Below are positions 1 to 5,461 of a stretch of 7,479 nucleotides of DNA, one piece after another (the stretch's first letter is position 1; the number at the start of each line of letters is the position of its first letter). Made by a program: the position numbers and the translations under genes. Under the pieces are notes generated by a model. It saw nothing but the letters and a program-made list of their open reading frames with translations, had not been told where the DNA came from and ran no database searches. This DNA is from a bacterium (GTDB lineage Bacteria > Sumerlaeota > Sumerlaeia > UBA8349): assembly GCA_013203855.1 (NCBI GenBank), contig JABMPG010000541.1, forward strand, positions 1 through 7,479, written 5' to 3'.

Positions 1-1058
1 CCGATGCGGCGGCTTCGAGCGGGAAGCGGGCGGCCGTGGTGGGGGCGGGTCCGGCCGGTCTGGCGGCGGCGTTTTCACTGCGTTTGTCCGGGCATGAGTG
101 TGTGCTTTTCGACCAGTCGCACGAGGCGGGAGGGCTGATGCGGTCCATGCCCGGCGATCTGATCGAGCCCGAGGCCGTGGACTCGGAGATCGAGTGTCTG
201 ATGGCGGGGGGGGGGCCCTTCCGGCCGGGTTGGCAGCTAGGGCGGGACGGTTCCCTCGAGGACCTTCGTGGCGAGTACGACGCGGTGGTTTTGGCTTTGG
301 GGGCAGGGGTGGATTTTCCGGGCGAAGGCCGCCGGCCCGATTTGAGTTTCGCGAAATCGCTGGGGCTTGGAGTGACGGAGAAGGGTGTGGAAATGGACCG
401 GCGGAGTCAGGCGACGACGCTGCCGGGTGTTTTTGTGGCGGGGGAGTTCGTCACGGGCGCGGCCAACGTGGTGCGATCCGTGGCTTCGGGGAAGGCGGCC
501 GCTTTCTCGGCGGACCAGTTTCTGCGGGGGAATGAAGTGACGGGTCAGCCCCGGCCCTTCTGTTTTTCCAACCGTGTCAATGGCGTCGAGGATCAGATTT
601 CGGCCCTGAAATCCCTGCATGAGTTGCCCGACGCGGGGGGGAGTGAGACGCATACGCTCCAGGGCGATCCCGGGCAGGTTTCCCTGCGGGACTGCGCCGA
701 TGAGGCTTTGCGGTGTCTTCAGTGCAGCTGCGCGGAAGAGACGACCTGCCGGTTGCGGCATTATGGAGGGGAGTATGGGATCGATCCGTATCGGTACGAG
801 GGGGAGAGCCGACGTCAGGCGCCGGATGTGGCGCACCCGGAAATCATCTATGAGCCGGGCAAGTGTATTCTGTGCGGCCTATGTCTGAACGTGGCCGAGG
901 CGGAAGGTGAAAATATCGGCTTGGCTTTTTCGGGGCGAGGGTTTCCGACGCGTGTGACAGTGCCGCTGGGGGCGGATCTGCCTGCGGGGCTTCGTCGAGC
1001 GGCCCGAAAGTGTGCGGAGGCCTGTCCCACGGCGGCGCTGCATATTCGAGAGCGGTAG
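1..1058 (+). CDS. FAD-dependent oxidoreductase, GltD-like, with C-terminal iron-sulfur modules (5' partial)
   Basis: The reading frame is open to the left edge (first full codon at 3), so the N-terminus is missing. Residues are numbered from the GTG at 36, which is not the true start. A dinucleotide-binding motif VGAGPAGLAAA (2-12), an acidic strand end and AGG (31-33) form the first FAD half-site. YDAVVLALGA (81-90) and GVFVAGEFVTGAANVV (131-146) form the rest of the GltD-type FAD domain. The NAD(P)H Rossmann insert normally found between them is not there: only about 40 residues separate the two. After a linker comes a Cys cluster (C227, C230, C232, C238) resembling the NuoG/formate dehydrogenase segment. 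A ferredoxin-like end follows, with CILCGLC (277-283), GRGFPTRV (300-307) and CAEACP (326-331), which has enough cysteines for one [4Fe-4S] cluster plus one spare. Probable role: electron transfer between flavin and Fe-S centres in the cytoplasm, with an unknown partner. The family assignment is firm; the specific reaction is unknown. The stop is TAG. Confidence 0.85.
   Translation, partial: DAAASSGKRAAVVGAGPAGLAAAFSLRLSGHECVLFDQSHEAGGLMRSMPGDLIEPEAVDSEIECLMAGGGPFRPGWQLGRDGSLEDLRGEYDAVVLALGAGVDFPGEGRRPDLSFAKSLGLGVTEKGVEMDRRSQATTLPGVFVAGEFVTGAANVVRSVASGKAAAFSADQFLRGNEVTGQPRPFCFSNRVNGVEDQISALKSLHELPDAGGSETHTLQGDPGQVSLRDCADEALRCLQCSCAEETTCRLRHYGGEYGIDPYRYEGESRRQAPDVAHPEIIYEPGKCILCGLCLNVAEAEGENIGLAFSGRGFPTRVTVPLGADLPAGLRRAARKCAEACPTAALHIRER
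206..215 (+). repeat. Ten-G homopolymer inside the oxidoreductase gene
   Basis: Ten consecutive G residues encode part of a Gly-Gly-Gly stretch in the oxidoreductase. The reading frame matches the family both before and after the tract, so a length of ten keeps the gene intact. Such tracts are prone to slippage and to sequencing errors. Confidence 0.9.
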
Positions 1059-1068
1059 TCCGACGGAT

Positions 1069-1090
1069 GCACAGCCGGGGGCGACTGTGC
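1069..1090. terminator. Hairpin between convergent genes, possible weak bidirectional terminator
   Basis: A perfect 6-bp inverted repeat, GCACAG (1069-1074) and CTGTGC (1085-1090), with a 10-nt GC-rich loop, sits in the 54-bp gap between the stops of two convergent genes. No clear T-tract follows on either strand, so it is not a textbook intrinsic terminator. Its position is what suggests a role in transcript ending. Confidence 0.35.
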
Positions 1091-1112
1091 CACAAACATC
1101 ATCCTGCAAACA

Positions 1113-2390
1113 TTACTCTGTTGGCTTCTCAGGCGAAGGCGACTGGGCCGCTTCACTGACCTGGTAGCAGACCATCTTGGCTTCGTCCCGGGCGAAGAGG
1201 CGGCCGTTAGCGACCGTGGGCATGGTCCAACAGCGTTTCGCGCTGAGAATCGTCTGGAACTGGGAGACAGGCTTGAAGGCCTCGGGAGACGGTTCGATGA
1301 GGGCGAGGTTGCCCTTTTCGCCGAGGACGTAGAACCACCCGCCCGCCATGACGAGGGTTCCTTTGTTGAAATCCTTGTTGGTCCACTTTGTGTCGCCTGT
1401 TTCGAAATCCACGCAGGTGAGGATACGGTCGTCAAAGCCGTAGAGGTGGCCCTCGTAGAGGATGGGGGTGCCGAAATGACTTCGGATGGCCTTGTTGCGC
1501 CAGATTTCGACGGCTTTCTGTGGGCTGTCAGGCTGGATTTCGATGACTGCGCAGCCCACGTTATATCCCGAACTGATAAAGACCCGGTCGTTGTGGACGA
1601 TGGGGGTGGCGGCGTGGACGTTGTAGCTGGTCTTCCACGGAAAGTGCCAGAGCAGGTTGCCCTCCTCAGGGCTCACGCCGAGCGCGCCGGCTCCAACGAA
1701 GAGGACGATCTGGCGCTGTCCGGCGAGTTCGCGGATGATGGGGGAACTGTAGCCCGCCAGGTCGCTCAGGCCCTCGCCAGTGGCGGGGTCTTTGGCCTTC
1801 CAGATGATCTCACCGGTCTCTTTGTTCAGCGCGAGAATGGAATTGCCCTCGGACTGGCCGGGATTGACAATCAGTTTCTCTCCGTCGATGAGGGGGGACA
1901 TGGAGACGGCCCATTGGAGGTTCTTGGCCTCCATGCCTTCGATAATGTTTTTCTGCCAGTCGATCTCGCCCGTGGCGGCCTGGACGCGATGGAGGTTGCC
2001 CAAGGCGTCGAGGATGTAGACGCGATCGCCGTCAACGGTCGGCGTGGACCGGGGGCCGTGGTAGTCCTGGACGCGGAATTCGTCGCCGGTGCGAATTTCC
2101 CAGACCGGCTTTCCGGTGGCGGCGTCGAAACAGCCCGCCCACTGTGCCTTGTCGCGCTGGTATTGGGTGTAGATCCGATTCCCGACGACCGCTATGGAGG
2201 AGTAACCCTCGCCGAGGGGGATCTCCCACAGCAGGGCGGGACCTTCGGCGGGCCACTGGGCCATGAGGCCCTCCTCGTGGCTGATGGCTTCCCGGTCTGA
2301 TCCGCGCCATTGGGGCCAGTCGTCGGCTCGGATGGCCGAAACGGCGCAGACGGCAATGATCAGGACTATTATTCCTAAGATGTGCTTCAT
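1113..2390 (-). CDS. Secreted PQQ-like beta-propeller repeat protein
   Basis: A 425-residue exported protein. The start at 2390 is chosen because GGAGG lies 5 nt upstream (2396-2400) and a signal peptide follows at once: MKH, a hydrophobic core (residues 4-19) and a likely signal peptidase I site after A22 (AIRA, then DD). The mature protein opens with DWPQWRG (24-30), a hallmark of the outer-membrane-protein-assembly/PQQ-like propellers that are abundant in Planctomycetes, Verrucomicrobia and relatives. Repeating blades carry G-x-x-x-W endings: GKPVW (W97), GEIDW (W145), GEIIW (W197), GNLLW (W248), an IW at 297 and GDTKW (W336). This fits a six- to eight-bladed propeller. I see no haem-binding CXXCH, and no clear evidence that PQQ is bound, so it is more likely a binding or scaffold protein than a quinoprotein dehydrogenase. 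The tail (about residues 410-425) is rich in Ser, Pro and Glu. It is transcribed divergently from the sugar-enzyme operon and may be co-regulated with it. The stop is TAA. Confidence 0.88.
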   Translation of the reverse strand: MKHILGIIVLIIAVCAVSAIRADDWPQWRGSDREAISHEEGLMAQWPAEGPALLWEIPLGEGYSSIAVVGNRIYTQYQRDKAQWAGCFDAATGKPVWEIRTGDEFRVQDYHGPRSTPTVDGDRVYILDALGNLHRVQAATGEIDWQKNIIEGMEAKNLQWAVSMSPLIDGEKLIVNPGQSEGNSILALNKETGEIIWKAKDPATGEGLSDLAGYSSPIIRELAGQRQIVLFVGAGALGVSPEEGNLLWHFPWKTSYNVHAATPIVHNDRVFISSGYNVGCAVIEIQPDSPQKAVEIWRNKAIRSHFGTPILYEGHLYGFDDRILTCVDFETGDTKWTNKDFNKGTLVMAGGWFYVLGEKGNLALIEPSPEAFKPVSQFQTILSAKRCWTMPTVANGRLFARDEAKMVCYQVSEAAQSPSPEKPTE

Positions 2391-2395
2391 GAAAT

Positions 2396-2400
2396 CCTCC
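2396..2400 (-). promoter_or_regulatory. Ribosome binding site that fixes the propeller gene start
   Basis: GGAGG on the minus strand lies 5 nt before the ATG at 2390. It selects that start over the in-frame TTG at 2465. The TTG lies inside the proposed -35 box and would add 25 residues with no signal-peptide character. Confidence 0.85.
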
Positions 2401-2416
2401 CGTGGTTCGACACTCT

Positions 2417-2432
2417 CTTCGCATGCGCGAAG
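2417..2432. promoter_or_regulatory. Perfect inverted repeat at the propeller gene start site, operator candidate
   Basis: CTTCGC, ATGC, GCGAAG: 6-bp arms around a 4-nt centre. It lies 5-20 bp downstream of the proposed leftward -10 box, so it covers the expected transcription start (about 2430). It could be a repressor operator or, in RNA, a hairpin at the 5' end of the mRNA. No regulator is encoded in the window. Confidence 0.4.
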
Positions 2433-2436
2433 TTGA

Positions 2437-2465
2437 ATTCTCGGCCAGAACGGGCGGGGTGTCAA
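2437..2465 (-). promoter_or_regulatory. Sigma-70-type promoter for the propeller gene
   Basis: On the minus strand there is a perfect TTGACA (2460-2465), a 17-nt spacer, and GAGAAT (2437-2442, four of six matches to TATAAT). The predicted start is near 2430, giving a leader of about 40 nt before the ATG at 2390. Confidence 0.5.
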
Positions 2466-2502
2466 GGTGAACCGTCTCCGAGGATGGTGCCGGATTCGTT
2501 CA

Positions 2503-2531
2503 TTGACATTACCCGGCCCCGCTGATATTTT
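2503..2531 (+). promoter_or_regulatory. Sigma-70-type promoter for the four-gene operon
   Basis: A perfect TTGACA (2503-2508), a 17-nt spacer and TATTTT (2526-2531, four of six matches). The -10 lies in a short AT-rich patch within GC-rich surroundings. The predicted start is near 2538, leaving a leader of about 62 nt before the ATG at 2600. Confidence 0.6.
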
Positions 2532-2548
2532 TTCCTTCGCTTGTTTTT

Positions 2549-2576
2549 GGCCCTGACGGGGGCCGGTGGAACACCG
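2549..2576 (+). promoter_or_regulatory. Structured 5' leader: two adjacent hairpins
   Basis: Within the predicted leader, GGCCC (2549-2553) pairs with GGGCC (2560-2564), and CGGTG (2564-2568) pairs with CACCG (2572-2576) around a GAA triloop. The stems share base 2564, so they abut or compete. The ribosome binding sequence AAGGA (2585-2589) starts 8 nt later. No poly-T follows, so this is not an intrinsic terminator. I cannot match it to a known riboswitch class. Confidence 0.35.
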
Positions 2577-2599
2577 AGAAGACGAAGGAAATCAGTGCA

Positions 2600-3631
2600 A
2601 TGACTGCGAAAATCCGGGCGGTCCTCGTCGGTTGCGGAGGCATATCCGCCGCCTGGCTCAGAGCGGTTTCCGGCATGGAAGATCTCGAACTTGCCGGCCT
2701 GGTCGACTTGCGCGAAGATCTTGCCCGAAAACGCGCGGATGAGTTCTCTCTCCGGGATGTCCTGACGGGGACAGACCTCTCCGCCATGCTGGACGCGCTC
2801 CGGCCCGATCTTGTTTTCGACTGCACGATCCCCGAGGCGCACCAGGAGGTGGCTTGCACGGCTCTTGGGAGGGGTTGCCATGTTCTCGGCGAAAAACCGC
2901 TGGCCGACACCATGGATCACGCCCGCCGAATGGTCCAGGCCGCCAGCGATTCCGGGAGAATCCACGCCGTGATGCAGAACCGGCGGTACGACCCGAACAT
3001 CCAGCGTCTGCGCGACTTTCTCGATTCCAGAGCCATCGGGCCCATCACGACCGTCAACAGCGACTTCTATATCGGCGCCCATTTTGGCGGGTTCCGAGAT
3101 CACATGGCGCACGTTCTGCTTCTCGACATGGCCATTCATACGTTCGACGCTGCAAGATTCCTCTCGCGGACCAATCCGGAATCCGTATTCTGTAAGGAGT
3201 GGAATCCCCGGGGTTCGTGGTATGATCGGGATGCCTCGGCCGTCGCCGTGTTCCAGATGTGCGGGGGCGTCGTTTACACGTATCGGGGAAGCTGGTGCGC
3301 CGAAGGTCTCAACACGACGTGGGAGAGCGAATGGCGCATCGTTGGAGAAAAAGGCGCCATCACCTGGGACGGAGCGAACGGGTTCCGGGCTCAGTGTGTC
3401 GAGGAAACAGACGGTTTCCGGTCGAAACTCCGCGACCTTGAAGTCCCCGTAATCGCTCCCCCCGGCCTAAGCGGCCACGCGGCATGTATCCGGGAATTCG
3501 TCGATTGTGTCCGTTCCGGAACCGCGCCGCAGACGATCTGCACGGACAACATCAAGAGCCTCGCCATGGTATTCGGGGCGGTTGAGAGTTCCACGAAAAA
3601 CGAGTTGGTCACGATCCATCCAGGAGGATGA
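2600..3631 (+). CDS. Gfo/Idh/MocA family NAD(P)-dependent oxidoreductase
   Basis: A 343-residue protein of normal length for the family, cytoplasmic with no signal peptide. The N-terminal Rossmann fold shows VLVGCGGIS (8-16) with an acidic residue ending strand 2 (D36 in GLVDL), which favours NAD over NADP. The family's catalytic lysine is in GEKPLA (97-102, K99). The C-terminal alpha/beta domain carries HVLLLDMAIHTFD (171-183), where D176 and H180 match the catalytic Asp/His pair of the family. Members oxidise or reduce sugars, polyols and amino sugars, for example inositol or glucoside 3-dehydrogenases; the substrate here cannot be read from the sequence. The start is preceded by AAGGA (2585-2589), a slightly long 10 nt away. 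It is the first gene of the operon, followed 5 bp later by the TIM-barrel gene. This pairing is typical of oxidise-then-isomerise sugar pathways such as 3-keto-sugar or inositol catabolism (inference). Confidence 0.9.
   Translation: MTAKIRAVLVGCGGISAAWLRAVSGMEDLELAGLVDLREDLARKRADEFSLRDVLTGTDLSAMLDALRPDLVFDCTIPEAHQEVACTALGRGCHVLGEKPLADTMDHARRMVQAASDSGRIHAVMQNRRYDPNIQRLRDFLDSRAIGPITTVNSDFYIGAHFGGFRDHMAHVLLLDMAIHTFDAARFLSRTNPESVFCKEWNPRGSWYDRDASAVAVFQMCGGVVYTYRGSWCAEGLNTTWESEWRIVGEKGAITWDGANGFRAQCVEETDGFRSKLRDLEVPVIAPPGLSGHAACIREFVDCVRSGTAPQTICTDNIKSLAMVFGAVESSTKNELVTIHPGG
3622..3627 (+). promoter_or_regulatory. Ribosome binding site that decides the TIM-barrel start
   Basis: AGGAGG lies inside the end of the preceding gene. 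It abuts the upstream ATG at 3628, leaving no spacing, but is 9 nt from the ATG at 3637. The latter is therefore the likelier start, in a translationally coupled arrangement. Confidence 0.75.
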
Positions 3632-3636
3632 CAAGC

Positions 3637-4548
3637 ATGACTACCGCAGAAAGAAAAGACCATCAGGATATTCGTATCGGCACGTTGGTGAATCGTGGAC
3701 AGGACTCGCCGCGTTACATCAGCGAAATCCAGGCCTACGGCTTCGAGAGTTTCTCTCTCGCTTTCGGGAGAAACGTGGGATCGATCAACCTCGGAGAGTT
3801 GGCAGAGGACCTGAAGACCACGCTCGAAGGCACGAACGGCATTATCAGCACCGTCTCTGTCTATGGCAATCCACTGGAAGAGGACGAGGGCGCGCAGAAA
3901 ACACGGGAGAGTTGGGAGGCGCTGATCGACAACGCCCATCTTTTCGACTGCGACCTGGTCACTGGTTTCACCGGCCGGCTTCGCGGCAAGCCCATCCCGG
4001 ATTCGATTTCGCGATACAAGGAAGTCTTTTCGCCTCTCGCCGATCGGGCAGGAGAGAAGGGCGTTCGGCTTGCCTTTGAGAATTGCGACATGGGCGGCGA
4101 CTTGAAACAGGGCGACTGGAACATTGCCCACACTCCGAACGCGTGGGAATTGATGTTCGAGGCCACGCCCCATGAGAACATCGGCCTTGAGTGGGAGCCC
4201 TGCCACCAGATGGTGAAGTTGATCGACCCGATTCATCAGCTCCGTCAATGGCTGAAAAGGATCTTCCACGTGCATGGCAAGTGCGCTACGATCCGGTGGG
4301 ATCTCATTCACCACCACGGAATTTGTGGCCCGCAGCAGTTCGCCTGGCATCGCACCCCCGGCTTCGGGGACCTCGACTGGACCGACGTGATCAGCGAGCT
4401 TCGCATGGCGGGTTTTCGGGGCTGCATCGATATCGAAGGCTGGCACGACCCGGTCTATCGCGATGACCTGGAGATGACCGGCCAAGTCTACTCCCTGCAT
4501 TACCTCCAGCGCTGCCGCGGCGGCGTCTATGTGAAGAATCCGAAATAG
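3637..4548 (+). CDS. Sugar phosphate isomerase/epimerase-like TIM barrel protein
   Basis: A 303-residue protein of the xylose isomerase-like TIM barrel (AP endonuclease 2) family. The barrel begins with DIRIGTLVNRG (11-21). Likely divalent-metal ligands lie at the expected strand ends: E148 in AFENCD, the acidic/His pair E187 and H190 in LEWEPCH, H213 in HVHGK, and E267 in DIEGWHDP. This pattern fits epimerases, isomerases or keto-sugar hydrolases using Mn, Mg or Co, such as IolE/IolI- or tagatose epimerase-like enzymes. Usual family signatures are WDP and HxKD, and here they read WEP and HGKC, so the subfamily is somewhat divergent. It is predicted to be cytoplasmic. It sits 5 bp after the dehydrogenase gene and 9 bp before the membrane protein gene, so it is almost certainly co-transcribed. 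It probably acts on the product of the Gfo/Idh/MocA enzyme (inference). An earlier ATG at 3628 overlaps the previous stop and is less likely because the ribosome binding site abuts it. Confidence 0.87.
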   Translation: MTTAERKDHQDIRIGTLVNRGQDSPRYISEIQAYGFESFSLAFGRNVGSINLGELAEDLKTTLEGTNGIISTVSVYGNPLEEDEGAQKTRESWEALIDNAHLFDCDLVTGFTGRLRGKPIPDSISRYKEVFSPLADRAGEKGVRLAFENCDMGGDLKQGDWNIAHTPNAWELMFEATPHENIGLEWEPCHQMVKLIDPIHQLRQWLKRIFHVHGKCATIRWDLIHHHGICGPQQFAWHRTPGFGDLDWTDVISELRMAGFRGCIDIEGWHDPVYRDDLEMTGQVYSLHYLQRCRGGVYVKNPK

Positions 4549-4557
4549 AGGAATGTC

Positions 4558-5445
4558 ATGAGACTAGATCGGCTTTTCCGCAACCCGATTCCCGCATTGG
4601 CCTACTTCATCGCGCTGGGCTGGTGGTGCATGGTCCACCCCGGCGTGAATTTGAGCCGGCTGATTGTCGATCGCGTTACCCTTCCGGCCGGGGGTGTCAT
4701 GATCCCCCGAAGCCTGGACTCTGCCCTCTTGATCGCTACCGTCCTCGTCGCGTTGGTGGCCCTTTTTGTGATGAACGCCCTGATCGTCGCCCTGGCAGCG
4801 GTCGTCGCGCCGTTCCTTTACGCGCTGATCCGCCGCGCGCAACACCTGCTTGGGCTGGGAAACGGCAAGCCTAAGGGGGTTGCGAAATCTTCGAGCACCC
4901 TTCGCCGTATCTGGAATACGCTCGGGGGGCGAGGCAAGGCGGGAAAAGGGACCGACTATGAACTGGTCGTGACTTATCACGAGGGCGTTCTGGCCGAACT
5001 GAGCCCCGGCCTGTACAACTGGTTCAGCGAACAGAGAACCGCAGCGTCTGTCGCCGCAGGGCTTTTCACATCTTTTCTTCTGGCGTGCCTGACGGTCTGG
5101 CTCTGCCCGGCATTTCCCGCCGCGACGCCCGAAACGGTGAGCAAAGCCGGTGAGGATCTGCTTCTTTTCGGATGGTGGCTTCCCGTCCTCTTCCTAATGC
5201 TGTTCAGCCTTTTCTGGGGCTACGCCCGAGTCCACGGAAGCGAACTCGTCCTCCAACTGATCTCCTATATCAACATCACGGCCCGCCTCGGCCAGTTCCG
5301 GGCTGCCGCCAGTGCCGCGGATTTGGGCCGCCTCTTCCCCGAGGGCGGCGACCTTCGCCCCGCTGGCGAAGAGGACGAAGAGGACGAAGAGGAAGACGAT
5401 GAGCCCTTCTCTTCTCCCCGTTCCGCACAGGCGTCCGATCAGTAG
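4558..5445 (+). CDS. Multi-pass membrane protein with acidic C-terminal tail, unknown function
   Basis: I do not recognise a family for these 295 residues. Hydrophobic segments lie at about 11-27 (moderate), 54-72 and 73-91 (a hairpin pair), 163-183 and 202-222, giving four or five membrane passes. Between the second and third blocks is a hydrophilic, basic then mixed region (92-160) with many Lys and Arg at 103-130, so it is probably cytoplasmic by the positive-inside rule. After the last segment comes an amphipathic stretch (223-262), then a strongly acidic low-complexity tail at 271-282, only Glu and Asp, ending in a Ser/Pro-rich terminus. The start at 4558 has AGAGGA (4547-4552) 5 nt upstream, overlapping the previous stop codon. 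The gene is followed by a radical SAM gene after 16 bp, so the two are very likely expressed together. The membrane protein may anchor or supply substrate to that enzyme; this is inference. Confidence 0.8.
   Translation: MRLDRLFRNPIPALAYFIALGWWCMVHPGVNLSRLIVDRVTLPAGGVMIPRSLDSALLIATVLVALVALFVMNALIVALAAVVAPFLYALIRRAQHLLGLGNGKPKGVAKSSSTLRRIWNTLGGRGKAGKGTDYELVVTYHEGVLAELSPGLYNWFSEQRTAASVAAGLFTSFLLACLTVWLCPAFPAATPETVSKAGEDLLLFGWWLPVLFLMLFSLFWGYARVHGSELVLQLISYINITARLGQFRAAASAADLGRLFPEGGDLRPAGEEDEEDEEEDDEPFSSPRSAQASDQ
5368..5391 (+). repeat. 9-bp tandem repeat encoding the acidic tail
   Basis: GAAGAGGAC occurs twice in tandem and is followed by a partial third copy (GAAGAG). It encodes Glu-Glu-Asp units of the membrane protein tail. 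The unit is a multiple of three, so copy-number change would lengthen or shorten the tail without a frameshift. Confidence 0.85.
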
Positions 5446-5461
5446 GCGGACTTGGAGTATT

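Noticed and set aside
848..1435. 195-codon open frame on the - strand across the convergent gene ends
   Set aside because: Its composition is dominated by Ser, Arg and Pro, typical of an off-frame reading, and it overlaps two real genes.
1446..2300. 284-codon open frame on the + strand opposite the propeller gene
   Set aside because: It is antisense to a clear signal-peptide-bearing propeller gene, has no recognisable domain, and is the kind of long shadow frame expected in GC-rich DNA.
2391..2465. 25-residue N-terminal extension of the propeller protein from a TTG codon
   Set aside because: It would bury the signal peptide and begin inside the proposed -35 box; the ATG at 2390 has a good ribosome site.
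2462..3139. 225-codon open frame on the - strand covering the divergent promoters and the start of the dehydrogenase gene
   Set aside because: It would place a gene over both the proposed operon promoter and a conserved Rossmann domain; no motif supports it.
3391..4500. 369-codon open frame on the - strand opposite the dehydrogenase and TIM-barrel genes
   Set aside because: It spans the junction of two well-supported genes on the other strand, and its translation shows no family features.
5368..5391. Tandem repeat considered as part of a CRISPR or mobile-element end
   Set aside because: The unit is only 9 bp, has no spacers, and simply encodes the acidic protein tail.
5312..5461. 50-codon N-terminal extension of the radical SAM gene
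   Set aside because: It overlaps the membrane protein gene in another frame, reads the acidic repeat as a basic Lys/Arg/Thr run, and the ATG at 5462 has its own ribosome site and begins at the expected domain edge.
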